The notes: generated from the sequence alone by a model not told the origin. DNA of 32,401 nucleotides from an uncultured Methanobrevibacter sp. (GCF_905235195.1 NZ_CAJOKH010000036.1:1-32401); one strand, 5' to 3'; positions 1 to 9,113 are shown, numbered from the stretch's first letter. Made by a program: numbers and translations.

Positions 1-143
1 ATATTTTATGAAAATTTTTCGCAAAAAGCAAAAAATCAAAAATTTTAACCTAAAAAATCACAAAAACAAAATTACCAACTAACAAATTGACAAATACATT
101 TTTCAATAAATTTTTAATTTTTTTATAAAATATTTTAAACAAA

Positions 144-490
144 GTTTTATATATGATAAATATAAAAGATTAAAATAACCTTTTAGGGCGGGTTTTATTT
201 TATTAAAACTTTTATTTCAAAATACTTTTAAAAATAAATGGACTGAGTCCATATCAGCTGGATTGTAGATTGGAAAATTAAAATAACTCTTTATCTTGTT
301 TAATAGAGTGTTCTATGTTTATTTGACAATTATAGAATATAGTACTTTGTTTTATGTATTTTATAAAATCTAATCTTAGTGAGAAAATTTTTTCTAAATT
401 AGATTTATTTATTTTCATTCAATCTTAGAGAAAACTAGTTTTTTAGCTGATATTAAAATTTAACTTATTAGATAGCAGTATCTAATTTTT
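144..490 (+). ncRNA. possible structured small RNA or leader upstream of S3Ae
   Basis: Inference only. A TATA-like box (TTTTATATATG) around 145-155 would place a transcription start near 175-180. The stretch after it contains the palindrome at 238-252, a 9-bp stem at 366-374/398-406 that continues inward as TTAG/CTAA past a one-base bulge, and an 8-bp stem with a 4-nt loop at 467-486 that ends in a T5 run like a weak terminator. No known archaeal RNA family (tRNA, SRP RNA, RNase P RNA, C/D box RNA) was recognised. It could also just be the untranslated leader of the ribosomal protein gene. Confidence 0.25.
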
Positions 491-545
491 ACAATATTTA
501 AAAAATAATTCATAATCCTATTCGATTTATATTTTTATTAAATAT

Positions 546-558
546 TACAATTATATAA
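546..558 (+). promoter_or_regulatory. TATA-like box for S3Ae
   Basis: The TTATATAA sequence at 551-558 lies about 25 nt before a predicted start near 577-580. That would leave a short leader carrying the GAGGAGA ribosome binding site at 582-588. The spacing is reasonable, but such boxes are common in DNA this AT-rich. Confidence 0.3.
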
Positions 559-592
559 TTAAGGGATTTAAAAAAATTAATGAGGAGATATA

Positions 593-1168
593 ATGGCAAA
601 AGCTAGACGTAGAGTACGTGATACTTGGAGAGAAAAATCTTGGTATACTATTAAAACCCCGGTCGAATTTGGGGAAAAAGAAATTGGTTCAACCCCAGCA
701 AGAGATCCGGAATTTTTACCTGGAAGAACTGTCGATGTTACTATGAGGGAATTAACTGGTGATTTTTCCAAACAATATATTAAATTACATTTTGAAATTG
801 ATAATGTTGCAGGTACTGTAGCAAATACTAAATTTACTGGACATAAAATCACTACTGACCGTATTAGAAGTATGATTAGAAGAGGAACCAGTAGAATTGA
901 TGCTCCTGTTATTGTAACTACTAAAGATGATCGTGAAATTAAAGTTCATGTTTTAGCTGTAACTAGTAGAAGAGCTAAATCTTCCCAACAAAAATTCATG
1001 AGGGAAACTATTGAAAATTTAGTTGCAGAATCAGCAAGTGAAAAATCATTTAAAGAATTTATTGATGTTTTAACTAGTGGTAAATTAGCTTCTGAAATTT
1101 ATCATAATGCTAAAAAAATATACCCTCTTAACAGAGTAGAAATTATTAAAAGTAAAGTTTTTAACTAA
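593..1168 (+). CDS. rps3ae: 30S ribosomal protein S3Ae (eS1)
   Basis: Small-subunit ribosomal protein of the eukaryote/archaeal S1e (S3Ae) family, located at the mRNA exit side of the 30S subunit. The 191-residue product is basic and opens with MAKARRRVRDTWREKSW. It carries the family's central stretches GRTVDVTMRELTGDFSKQ and, later, DRIRSMIRRGTSRIDAP; the length fits archaeal members. The start is supported by GAGGAGA a few bases upstream. The gene stands alone: a T-rich stretch follows the stop and a long untranslated spacer precedes it. No oddities seen. The identification is secure from sequence similarity to the family as remembered. Confidence 0.95.
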   Translation: MAKARRRVRDTWREKSWYTIKTPVEFGEKEIGSTPARDPEFLPGRTVDVTMRELTGDFSKQYIKLHFEIDNVAGTVANTKFTGHKITTDRIRSMIRRGTSRIDAPVIVTTKDDREIKVHVLAVTSRRAKSSQQKFMRETIENLVAESASEKSFKEFIDVLTSGKLASEIYHNAKKIYPLNRVEIIKSKVFN

Positions 1169-1185
1169 GTTTAAAACTTTTCTTA

Positions 1186-1207
1186 AACTTCTTTTTTTTT
1201 ATTTTAG
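1186..1207 (+). terminator. T-rich terminator after S3Ae
   Basis: About 20 nt after the stop codon the plus strand reads CTTCTTTTTTTTTTATTTT, the kind of oligo-T tract at which archaeal RNA polymerase stops. No hairpin is needed or clearly present. Confidence 0.5.
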
Positions 1208-1278
1208 ACTACTATTTCCCTTATACTATTTTTTTTTAAAAATTAGATTTTTTATTATCTTAGATAATTATAATATTT

Positions 1279-1385
1279 TTTTATTAATAAAACAAAATAT
1301 TTATTATTTAATAATTAAATAAGATTATATATAATACTTTTATTAATAAAACAAAATCTTTTTTATTTAATAATTAAATAAGATT
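1279..1385. repeat. 48-bp direct repeat pair upstream of DUF92 gene
   Basis: Two near-identical 48-bp units at 1279-1326 and 1338-1385, both starting TTTTATTAATAAAACAAAAT and ending AATTAAATAAGATT, are separated by 11 bp (period 59). A degenerate start of a third unit follows at about 1386-1408, running up to the next gene. The repeats probably include or displace the promoter of the DUF92 gene. Copy number is likely to vary between strains. Confidence 0.8.
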
Positions 1386-1422
1386 TTAATAATATTTTTA
1401 TTAATTATTTTTGAGTGATTTT

Positions 1423-2121
1423 ATGCAAGATATGGTATGGGTAAATTGGGTTGCTGTGATTCTTTTATTTATTATGGGGGCTTTTATTTATAAAAGAAAG
1501 GCTTTGGACTTTTTTGGATCACTTGTAATGATTATTATGGGTATAGTCATCCTACTTTCAGCAGGTATTCGATGGTTAGCAATTATTGTTCTGTTTTTAA
1601 TAATGGGGCTAATTGCTACATACTACTCAAAAGATTATAAAAAACGTCTTGGAGAATTTGAAGGTAGAAGAACTGCTAAAAATGTTATTTCCAATGGTGT
1701 TGTAGCTTTTATTATGGCTGCATTTGGAGGTTACTATCTTCCATTTGTTGGAGGTTTTATTGGTGCTATTGCAACTGCAACATCTGATACATTAGGAAGT
1801 GAATTAGGTATTTTATCTAATCCTCGTTTAATAACTACCTTTAAAAAAGTTCCTGCGGGAACAAATGGGGCAATATCTATTAGAGGAACTTCTGCAGGTA
1901 TAGTTGGTTCTGCAATTATTGGTTTAGCTTCTTATTTCCTTGGACTCTTACCAAATCCATTAATGGCACTTAAAATCAGTGTTATTTCAGGTACTTTTGG
2001 TTGTTTTATGGATAGTATTCTTGGAGCTTTACTTGAAAATAGAAATATTATAAATAATGAACATGTAAATCTTCTTGCAACTATTACTGGTGCTATAGTA
2101 GGTATATTATGCACATTTTAA
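1423..2121 (+). CDS. DUF92 family integral membrane protein
   Basis: A 232-residue, very hydrophobic protein with about six membrane segments. The central region has the DUF92/TMEM19 signature stretches: a soluble loop with KKRLGEFEGRRTAKNVISNG, then ATATSDTLGSELGIL and GTNGAISIRGTSAG. Known relatives include the plant VTE6 phytyl-phosphate kinase, so a CTP-dependent isoprenyl-phosphate kinase role, for example in membrane lipid salvage, is a reasonable inference but not shown here. I place the start at the ATG at 1423 because GAGTGAT lies 3 nt before it, the same spacing as in neighbouring genes; a TTG 12 nt upstream keeps the frame open but would start inside that ribosome binding site. Confidence 0.8.
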   Translation: MQDMVWVNWVAVILLFIMGAFIYKRKALDFFGSLVMIIMGIVILLSAGIRWLAIIVLFLIMGLIATYYSKDYKKRLGEFEGRRTAKNVISNGVVAFIMAAFGGYYLPFVGGFIGAIATATSDTLGSELGILSNPRLITTFKKVPAGTNGAISIRGTSAGIVGSAIIGLASYFLGLLPNPLMALKISVISGTFGCFMDSILGALLENRNIINNEHVNLLATITGAIVGILCTF

Positions 2122-2135
2122 TTTATTCATATATT

Positions 2136-2217
2136 TAATTAGTTAATTAGTTAATAGGTAATTAGTTAATTAGTTAATAGGTAATTAGTTAATTAGTTAA
2201 TAGGTAATTAGTTAATA
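2136..2217. repeat. 23-bp tandem repeat, about 3.6 copies
   Basis: Units at 2136-2158, 2159-2181 and 2182-2204 are identical (TAATTAGTTAATTAGTTAA plus TAGG), and a partial unit runs to 2217. Each unit itself contains two copies of an 8-bp TTAGTTAA step, so this is a nested simple repeat just downstream of the DUF92 gene. Confidence 0.9.
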
Positions 2218-2260
2218 TGTAGTAGATTATTAGTTAATTAATTATTTAATTATTTTAATT

Positions 2261-2341
2261 TAATTATTTCTTTTTTTTTTAAAAGTAGGATTATTATTTT
2301 AATTAATTATTTCTTTTTTTTTTAAAAAAGTAGGATTATTA
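2261..2341. repeat. direct repeat of about 36 bp, two copies
   Basis: The block TAATTATTTC, a T10-11 run, an A-run and GTAGGATTATTA occurs at 2261-2296 and again at 2305-2341, differing mainly in homopolymer length. The T-runs may also stop transcription coming from the DUF92 gene. Confidence 0.8.
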
Positions 2342-2477
2342 AAATTTTAAAAAAATTTAAAAACTTTAAAAAACCTTTAATAAACTTTAAAAAGTTTTTA
2401 ATAAAATTAGAAAATTTATTTGAATCTTATTTAAAAATAAAAAAAGAAGGTTATTAAATTTTAAATCAAATTAAAAT

Positions 2478-2645
2478 TTAAGCTTCTTCTTCAGGAACGA
2501 ATGCATCTTTTCCTTGGTGACATTCAGGACAATCCCAATTATCAGGCATATCTGCTAATTTGGTTCCTGGTGCAATATTATGTGCTTCATCACCAGCTTC
2601 TTCGTCAAAGACATATCCGCAGTACATACATACATATCTTGCCAT
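2478..2645 (-). CDS. rubredoxin
   Basis: Small iron protein with a single Fe(SCys)4 site, a cytoplasmic one-electron carrier. In methanogens it usually supplies electrons for oxygen and peroxide detoxification (rubrerythrin, FprA-type flavoproteins). The 55-residue product has both cysteine knuckles, C6-M-Y-C9-G-Y and C39-P-E-C42, the conserved DEEAGD stretch between them and the NWDCPEC segment typical of the family. The second knuckle is followed by H-Q-G-K-D where many members have G-x-x-K. The start is supported by AGTGGT about 5 nt upstream. It is transcribed divergently from apgM and has no redox partner gene beside it. Confidence 0.93.
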   Translation of the reverse strand: MARYVCMYCGYVFDEEAGDEAHNIAPGTKLADMPDNWDCPECHQGKDAFVPEEEA

Positions 2646-2935
2646 TTTTTACCACTTCGCTTTTTGTTAATTTAATTCCTATATATTAGAATTAATTAAA
2701 TTTAATTTCTTATTTATACTATTAATAATTATTGTTTTTATTTCAAATTAAATTATAAATAAATTATATATGTTTTTAAAATAATAATTATATTTGCATA
2801 AATATTTACTTAAAATCTTAAATGATATTTTTATTAAGATTTTTAAAATTTTGATTAAATTTTCTTATTATCTAATATTTTCGGATTATTTGATTTTAAA
2901 TTTAATATAAATCTTTAAATTTTCTAGGTGATTAA

Positions 2936-4174
2936 ATGAAAGGAATGATATTGGTAATGGATGGTATGGGTGATCGTCCAATTAAAGAGCTTAACAATCA
3001 AACTCCTCTTCAAGCAGCTAATACTCCAAATATGGATAGAATGGCTAAAGAGGGTATTACTGGAATTATGGATTCAATTGCTCCAGGTATTAGGCCTGGA
3101 AGCGATACTGCACACTTATCTATTTTGGGTTATGATCCTTATGTTGTATATACTGGAAGAGGTCCTTTTGAAGCTTCAGGTGTAGGATTAAATGTTATTC
3201 CAGGAGATATAGCATTTAGATGTAATTTTTCAACTATGGATGAAAATTATATAGTAACTGATAGACGTGCTGGGAGAGTAAGAGAAGGTACTAAAGACCT
3301 TGTAGATGTTTTAAATACTATGGTTATTGAAGGTTATGAAGATATTAAAATAATATTTAAAGAATCTACTGGTCATCGTGCAGTACTTGTACTTAGAGGT
3401 GAAGGTTTATCTGGGGAAGTTTCTGATGCAGACCCTAAAGTAGAAGGTAAAAAACCTGCAAAGGTTAAAGCTTTAGATGGAAGTCCTGAAGCAGAAAAAA
3501 CTGCTGATTTATTAAATAAAATTGTTTATAAAACTTATGAAATGATTAAAGACCATCCTGCAAATCTTGAGAGGATTGAAAATAATTTGCCTCCTGCAAA
3601 TGTTGTTATTCCTCGTGGTGCAGGAGCAGTTCCTGATGTTGAAGCAATTAACGATAAATATGAAGTTAATTCTGCTTGTATTGCTGAAACTGGTTTAATT
3701 ATGGGTATTGGACGTTTTGCAGGAATGGATATTATTGAAATGGAAGATGTGACTGGTGGGGTAGATACTAATCTTGATAATATTAGAGATACAATTATTA
3801 ATCAGGTTAAAAATTCTTCCCATGATTTCTTCTTAATAAATATTGACGGTGCAGATGAGGCAGGTCATGATGGAAATATAAAGGAGAAACTTGAATTTAT
3901 TGAAAAAGTTGATGAAGTTGTTATGAGTGAACTTTTAAAATTGGATGATGTTTATATTTTCCTTACAGCAGATCATTCTACTCCAATATCGGTTAAAAAC
4001 CATACAGGCGATCCTGTCCCTGTTTTAATTAGAGGTCCTGAAGTTAGAGTAGATGATGTTTGTGAATATAGTGAAGTTGCTGTTGCAAGAGGCGGCCTTT
4101 CAAGAATCAGAGGGGCTGATGTAATGAACATTATGATGGATTATATGAATTATGCACATAAATTTGGTGCATAA
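2936..4174 (+). CDS. apgM: 2,3-bisphosphoglycerate-independent phosphoglycerate mutase, archaeal type
   Basis: Interconverts 3- and 2-phosphoglycerate in glycolysis/gluconeogenesis, using two divalent metal ions and a phosphoserine intermediate. The 412 residues match the archaeal ApgM length. Visible alkaline-phosphatase-superfamily sites are Asp9 in VMDGMGDRP, the catalytic Ser56 in [16 protein letters not shown], the metal-binding segment [13 protein letters not shown] at 302-314, TADHSTP at 344-350, and NHTGDPVP at 355-362. The start is clear: AGGTGAT sits 3 nt before the ATG. The next gene starts 22 nt after the stop, so it is probably co-transcribed with the sugar-phosphate mutase. Older annotations call such proteins phosphonopyruvate decarboxylase-related. 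Confidence 0.95.
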   Translation: MKGMILVMDGMGDRPIKELNNQTPLQAANTPNMDRMAKEGITGIMDSIAPGIRPGSDTAHLSILGYDPYVVYTGRGPFEASGVGLNVIPGDIAFRCNFSTMDENYIVTDRRAGRVREGTKDLVDVLNTMVIEGYEDIKIIFKESTGHRAVLVLRGEGLSGEVSDADPKVEGKKPAKVKALDGSPEAEKTADLLNKIVYKTYEMIKDHPANLERIENNLPPANVVIPRGAGAVPDVEAINDKYEVNSACIAETGLIMGIGRFAGMDIIEMEDVTGGVDTNLDNIRDTIINQVKNSSHDFFLINIDGADEAGHDGNIKEKLEFIEKVDEVVMSELLKLDDVYIFLTADHSTPISVKNHTGDPVPVLIRGPEVRVDDVCEYSEVAVARGGLSRIRGADVMNIMMDYMNYAHKFGA

Positions 4175-4196
4175 ATAATTTTTTTGGGGTTAAAAT

Positions 4197-5542
4197 ATGG
4201 CTAGTGTTGGTAAAAAGCTATTTGGAACTTCTGGAATTAGGGGAGAAATAGGTAGTGAAGTTACTTCTGAACTTGCTTTAAATGTAGGTAAATCTTTAGC
4301 TTACTATCTTGGAGGTAATGGAACAGTTGTACTTGGTTATGATACAAGAACCACAAGTAAAATGTTAGAACATGCAATAACAGCAGGACTTGTTGAAAGT
4401 GGATTAAATGTTATAAAAATTGGTATGGTTCCAACTCCTCTTGTAGGTTATGCAACAGAAAAATTATCTGCAGATGCGGGGGTAATGATTACAGCATCAC
4501 ATAATCCTTCTAAATATAATGGCATTAAATTATGGAATACTAATGCTATGGCTTATACACCAGAGCAGGAGAAGACTATAGAAGAGATTTACCTTAATAA
4601 AAAATATGAAAATGTATCATGGGATAATATAGGTTCTATTGAAGAAGATAATGAGATTCAAGAAACCTATATGGAAGATTTACTTACTATGGTAAATATT
4701 AAACCTGGATTTAAAGTTGTAATTGACTGTGCTTCAGGAGCAGGTAGCCAATATTATTTAGACGTGCTGGTTGTGATGTAATCACATTGAATTCACAAGT
4801 AGACGGTTTTTTCCCAGGTCGAAATCCAGAACCAAATGATGCAAATTTAGGTTCTCTTAAGAAGGTTGTAAAGGCTACAGGTGCAAATCTTGGAATTGCT
4901 CATGATGGTGATGCAGATCGTATGATGGCTGTAGATGAAAATGGTAAGGTAGTAGATTTCGACAAATTACTTGCACTTATGGCTGCTGAATTTGGAGGAA
5001 CCGTTGTAACTACAGTTGATGCAGGTCTTGTAATGGATGTTGAACTTGAAAAAGTGGGAGGTAAAGTTTTAAGAACTCCTGTTGGGGATGTTGCTGTAGC
5101 TGATGCAATAATTAAAAATAATGCAAGCTTTGGTGGAGAACCTTCAGGTACATGGTTATATCCTGATTTCTGTATGTGTCCTGATGGATTATTATCTGGT
5201 ATTAGACTTGCAAATATAGTTTCTCACAAAGGGCCTCTTTCAAAATTATTATCTAACATGGATGATTATCCAAATATCCGTGAAAAAGTAACTTGTTCTA
5301 ATGAAGAAAAGGCAATTATAATGGAAAATATGGAAGAAGAGATGAAAAATGCCTTTGATGATATTAAAGAAGTTAATAATATTGACGGTGTTCGTTTAAG
5401 TTTAAATGATGGTAGTTGGGTTTTAGTACGTCCATCTGGGACTGAAAATTATATAAGAATTACTTTAGAATCTCCTGATGAAAACAAAGCAAATGAAATG
5501 AAGGAAATTTGTGTTGATTTAATCAAATCACATATATCTTAA
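4197..5542 (+). pseudogene. glmM: phosphoglucosamine/phosphohexose mutase, frameshifted (glmM-type, copy 1)
   Basis: Alpha-D-phosphohexomutase, by context likely GlmM (glucosamine-6-P to glucosamine-1-P) for UDP-GlcNAc. The first frame (4197-4781) has LFGTSGIRG and TASHNP with catalytic Ser101. The second frame, read from about 4758, continues with RRAGCDV, FPGRNPEP, the metal loop DGDADR, GGEPSG and the phosphate-binding RPSGTEN. The frame breaks at about 4750-4760, between GAGS and LFRRAGCDV; the downstream part lies in the -1 frame. Compared with the intact paralogue at 12515-13876, about ten bases are missing there, which fits a real deletion better than ribosomal frameshifting. With those bases restored the protein would have about 451 residues. 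It follows apgM by 22 nt. Could also be a consensus sequence error. Confidence 0.88.
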
Positions 5543-5716
5543 TTTTATTAATTTTTTATTTTTTCAATTATTTTCTATAACTAATTTTTTTATAATAAAA
5601 TAAATTACTTTAATAATTATTAAGATTAAATAATTATGTAATATACAAATAATATAAATAGTAATATTCATTGATAATTTTTTTAATTTATATTCTTAAA
5701 CCAAGGAGGAATTAAT

Positions 5717-6989
5717 TTGAAAGCCGTAATTTTAAGTGCAGGTGAAGGAACTAGAATGAGACCCTTAACAATCACTAAGCCAAAAACAATGTTGCCTGTA
5801 GCGGGAAAACCAATTATTAGATATAATATAGAAGCATTAAGAGATTGTGGTGTAACAGACATTCTTTTAATTGTAGGATATAAAGAGGAAATGGTTAGAA
5901 ATTATTTTAAGGATGGAAAAGATTTAGGAGTTAATATTTCTTATATGACACAAAAAGATTTAGAAGGAACCGCAAATGCAATAGGTTATGCTAAAGACTT
6001 TATAGAAGATAGTATTATAGTTCTTAATGGAGATATTATCTTAGATGTATCTATTTTATCTGAAATTATTTCAAATTATGAAGAATCTAAACCTGATACA
6101 TTAATGGTTTTAAAAGAAGTCGAAGATCCAACACGTTTTGGAGTAGTTGAAATTAAAGATGATCATGTTGTAAATATTGTTGAAAAACCAGAAAAAGATA
6201 AAGTTCCAAGTAATCTAGCAAATACGGGAATATATATTTTTAATAAGGATATATTTGAAAAAATTGAAAAAACTCCAGAATCTCCTCGTGGAGAATATGA
6301 AATTACTGATTCTTTATCAATGCAAATTGAAGATGGTAAATTTGTAAAAGGATATACAACTGAAAAAGAATGGTTGGATATTGGAAAACCATGGGAACTC
6401 ATTGAAATCAATGAAAAACTTCTTGGTGAAATTAAAACCAATATTAAGGGTAAAATTGAAACAGGTGTAACAATTCATGGAGAACTTGTTTTAGAGGAAG
6501 GAAGTATTATTAAATCTGGAGTATATATAGAAGGCTCTGTTTATATTGGTAAAAACTGTGATATTGGACCAAATTCTTATATAAGGGGAAATTCTTATTT
6601 TGGTGATAATGTACATGTTGGCTGTAGAGATTAAAAACTCAATTATTATGGAAGATACTAACGTTAGTCACTTAAGTTATGTAGGAGACAGTGTATTAGG
6701 TTCTCATTGTAATATTGCAGCAGGAACTAATATTGCAAATTTACGTTTTGATAATAAAACTGTTAAAACAGTTGTTAAAGATAAAAAAATAGATAGTGGT
6801 AGGAGAAAATTAGGTGCTATTGTTGGAGATTATACTAAAACAGGTATTAATTCAAGTTTAAGTCCTGGTGTAAAAGTTGGTTCTAATTCTTCAATAGGTT
6901 CTAATGTTTTGCTTAATGAGGATATTGGTTCAAATACAAGAGTACTTGAAAAACAAGAACACATTATCCAGCATAAAGGAAACGAATAG
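5717..6989 (+). pseudogene. glmU: bifunctional sugar-1-phosphate nucleotidyltransferase/acetyltransferase, GlmU type, frameshifted
   Basis: Expected to acetylate GlcN-1-P and couple it to UTP, giving UDP-GlcNAc. The N-terminal half is a nucleotidyltransferase: GEGTRMRPLT with K22P, then NGD near residue 104, VEKP, and GEYEITDSL. The C-terminal half is a left-handed beta-helix with hexapeptide repeats, ending in HLSYVGDSV, AAGTNIANLRFD and GRRKLGAIVGD as in archaeal GlmU proteins. The frame is lost at about 6620-6630: the upstream frame ends at 6634, while AVEIKNSIIM continues one base over. Restoring one copy of a 5-bp GCTGT repeat would rejoin the halves as VGCAVEIKNS. The start is TTG at 5717, with AGGAGG upstream. 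It may be dead, a split gene, or miscalled. Confidence 0.85.
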
Positions 6990-7290
6990 GCATTTTTATT
7001 TCTTTTTTAATCAATACTTTATTTAATTATTTTTCTTATTTTTTTTACTTTTCTTCTTTTTCTTATTTTTTTAATCTTTCCATTTTCTTATAATTTTACA
7101 TTTTTTTAGTTTATCTGTTTATTTATATTTTCTTTTTTGAATTTTTCTAATTTTAAACTTTTTAATTTAATTTTTTATTTTTACAATAAATTTTATTTAT
7201 TAAAAAAATTAAAATATATTTTTGAATTAATTAATTCATGATTATTTTAGTTAATTTAAAACTTTATATAATTTATTGTGAGGTAAAATA
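6990..7290. other. pyrimidine-rich spacer after glmU
   Basis: No gene seen. The first 150 bp are a long T/C-rich tract on the plus strand (many T6-T8 runs, 6995-7150), a strong candidate for factor-independent archaeal termination of the apgM-glmM-glmU transcript. TATA-like boxes before the next gene occur near 7211-7220 and 7263-7270; the second is so close to the start codon that it would give an almost leaderless message, although GAGGT is present at 7280-7284. Confidence 0.5.
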
Positions 7291-7773
7291 ATGGAAATTA
7301 ATAATAATACTGTAATATTTCCGGGTGCTCATGTAATATGTGATGTTGAACTTGAAGAAAATGTATCTATATGGTATGGTGCTGTTGTTCGTGGTGATGT
7401 AGCACCAATTAAAATAGGTAAAAATTCTAATGTTCAAGATAATTGTGTACTTCATGCAACAAAAGGTAAACCTTTATCTATTGGGGAAAATGTAACAATA
7501 GGTCATGGTGCTGTTGTTCATGGATGTACTCTTGAAGATAATGTGCTTGTTGGTATGAATGCTACAATACTTAATGATGCACATATTGGTAAAAATTCAA
7601 TTGTTGGTGCTGGAGCAGTAGTAAGTGAAGGAAAAGAATTTCCTGAAGGAAGTTTAATTTTAGGAGTTCCAGCTAAACTTGTAAAAGAATGTAATCAAGA
7701 ACAAATTGAATCAATTAAAGAAAATGCTAATCATTATGTAAGATTATCAAAAGAATATAATTTTGATGATTAG
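7291..7773 (+). CDS. gamma-carbonic anhydrase-like hexapeptide-repeat protein
   Basis: Left-handed beta-helix protein of the gamma-carbonic anhydrase/YrdA/CamH group, 160 residues. The zinc-site pattern is complete: Arg34 and Asp36 in VVRGDVAPI, Gln49-Asp50, His55 in VLHAT, and His72 and His77 in GHGAVVHGC. The long acidic loop of Methanosarcina Cam is absent, as in CamH-type members, so CO2 hydration activity is plausible but unproven; relatives have also been annotated as ferripyochelin-binding or PaaY thioesterase-like. A short helical tail ends the protein. GAGGT precedes the ATG. It is followed by hisC after a 90-bp spacer, and may be transcribed separately from the upstream glmU gene. 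Confidence 0.85.
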   Translation: MEINNNTVIFPGAHVICDVELEENVSIWYGAVVRGDVAPIKIGKNSNVQDNCVLHATKGKPLSIGENVTIGHGAVVHGCTLEDNVLVGMNATILNDAHIGKNSIVGAGAVVSEGKEFPEGSLILGVPAKLVKECNQEQIESIKENANHYVRLSKEYNFDD

Positions 7774-7863
7774 ATTAATTAAATAAATTAATTAAAACCT
7801 ATTTAACTCAAAAACTTTTTATTTAACTTAATTTATTAAATTTTATTATTATGAAGTGGTTTA

Positions 7864-8964
7864 ATGGATGTAAGAGATGCTGTTAAGAAATTAGATCCTT
7901 ATGTACCTGGAAGGTCTGAGGATGAGATTGCTAGTGAATTTAATTTAAAAAAAGAGGATATTGTAAAATTAGGTTCTAATGAAAATCCATGGGGGCCATC
8001 CCCTAAGGCAGTAGAAGCTATTAGAACTGAAGCATATAATGTAAATCGTTATCCTGAAACAGACTTACATGAATTAAAAGAAGAATTTGCTAAATACACC
8101 AATTTGGATGCAGATAATATTATTATATCTGGTGATGGTGCAGATGAAATTATAGATATTTTGGCTAAAACATTTATAAATCCTGGTGATGAATTTATAA
8201 CTCCTCTTCCAACATATACATACTATGAATTTTTATTTAAACCATATGGGGGAGTACCAGTCTATGCTAAATGGAATCTTCAAGATAATGTTTTAGATTT
8301 GGATTCTGTCTTAGATGCAATAAACGATAAAACCAAATTAATTTTTATCTGCTCTCCAAATAATCCAACAGGTACTCTTGTAAGTGAGAAAGATTTAAGA
8401 ACAATTATAGAAACCGCTCCTAACGCTCTTGTAGTTATTGATGAGGCATACTATGAATATTCTAAGCAAACTCAAGCAAATCTAATCAAGGAATATGATA
8501 ATGTATTTGTTTTAAGAACAATGTCTAAAGTTATGGGTCTTGCAGGTCAAAGAATAGGTTATGGTTTATCTAATCCTGAAATAATTGAATATATGCATAG
8601 AATTAAACCAGTATTTTCTCTTACACGTTCTTCTTATGTTGCTTGTCTTGCAACACTTAAAGATAAAGATTATATTTCTCAATCAATTAAAAAAGGTATA
8701 GAATCTAGAGATTATCTTTACAGGGAAGTTTCTAAATTTGAAAATCTTCGAGTACTTGAATCTAAATCAAATTTTATGTTAATTGATGTTCATAATTCAA
8801 CTTATGATGCAGCAGGATTAACAAGGAAATTAATGGAAAAGGGTATGATTGTAAGGGACTGTACCTCATTTAAGGGAATTGATGAGTATTGGATTAGAAT
8901 TAGTATTGCAACAATGGAAGATAATAAAAAATTCATTGATGTTTTACATACAATTCTTGATTAA
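7864..8964 (+). CDS. hisC: histidinol-phosphate aminotransferase
   Basis: PLP-dependent class I/II aminotransferase that converts imidazole acetol phosphate and glutamate to histidinol phosphate in histidine biosynthesis. The 366 residues match HisC. Visible sites are [13 protein letters not shown] near the N-terminus, CSPNNPTG at 163-170, the cofactor-binding Asp193 and Tyr196 in VIDEAYYEY, the Schiff-base lysine Lys222 in [17 protein letters not shown], and the C-terminal IRISIAT arginine that binds the substrate carboxylate. AGTGGTT precedes the ATG. No other his genes are nearby, which is usual for methanogens with scattered his genes. Broad aromatic aminotransferase activity cannot be excluded from sequence alone. 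Confidence 0.92.
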   Translation: MDVRDAVKKLDPYVPGRSEDEIASEFNLKKEDIVKLGSNENPWGPSPKAVEAIRTEAYNVNRYPETDLHELKEEFAKYTNLDADNIIISGDGADEIIDILAKTFINPGDEFITPLPTYTYYEFLFKPYGGVPVYAKWNLQDNVLDLDSVLDAINDKTKLIFICSPNNPTGTLVSEKDLRTIIETAPNALVVIDEAYYEYSKQTQANLIKEYDNVFVLRTMSKVMGLAGQRIGYGLSNPEIIEYMHRIKPVFSLTRSSYVACLATLKDKDYISQSIKKGIESRDYLYREVSKFENLRVLESKSNFMLIDVHNSTYDAAGLTRKLMEKGMIVRDCTSFKGIDEYWIRISIATMEDNKKFIDVLHTILD

Positions 8965-9113
8965 TTTTATATTTTTATTTCATTATTTTTTATATTCATT
9001 TTTGTTTATATGATGATTTAATACAATTTTTAAATTCTTAATTTTTTATATTTTAATATTTTTTATAATCTTTATTTTTTTTAATAAATTTTTAAATTCT
9101 TATTTTCTATTTG

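Larger units (their letters stand above)
1..592. other. AT-rich spacer upstream of S3Ae, with inverted repeats
   Basis: No convincing open frame on either strand. It holds a TATA-like stretch near 144-157, a 15-bp palindrome at 238-252 (ATGGACT-G-AGTCCAT), an inverted repeat with 9-bp outer arms at 366-374/398-406, a 12-bp palindrome at 432-443 (AAAACTAGTTTT), and a perfect 8-bp stem with a GCAG loop at 467-486 followed by five T. A second TATA-like box at about 549-558 could serve S3Ae itself. The density of inverted repeats makes an untranslated RNA or a long regulated leader possible, but in DNA this AT-rich some are expected by chance. Confidence 0.5.
2122..2477. other. repeat-filled spacer between DUF92 gene and rubredoxin
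   Basis: Non-coding. It contains the 23-bp tandem repeat at 2136-2217, a second direct repeat at 2261-2341, and a run of A/T-rich arrays (AAACTTTAAAAA-type) down to the rubredoxin stop. Read on the minus strand, 2435-2455 gives CTTCTTTTTTTATTTTT, a likely terminator for rubredoxin. Confidence 0.6.

Noticed and set aside
2136-2217. CRISPR array
   Set aside because: The 23-bp units abut directly, with no unique spacers and no cas genes in the window.
2501-2689. Plus-strand open frame opposite rubredoxin
   Set aside because: It is the antisense shadow of the minus-strand rubredoxin, which has full cysteine motifs and a ribosome binding site.
4740-4790. Programmed -1 ribosomal frameshift in glmM copy 1
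   Set aside because: No X-XXY-YYZ slippery heptamer in the right phase, and the junction also lacks about three residues relative to the paralogue, so a deletion explains it better.
6615-6640. Programmed +1 frameshift in the GlmU-type gene
   Set aside because: No slow codon or stop at the switch; loss of one GCTGT unit explains the change simply.
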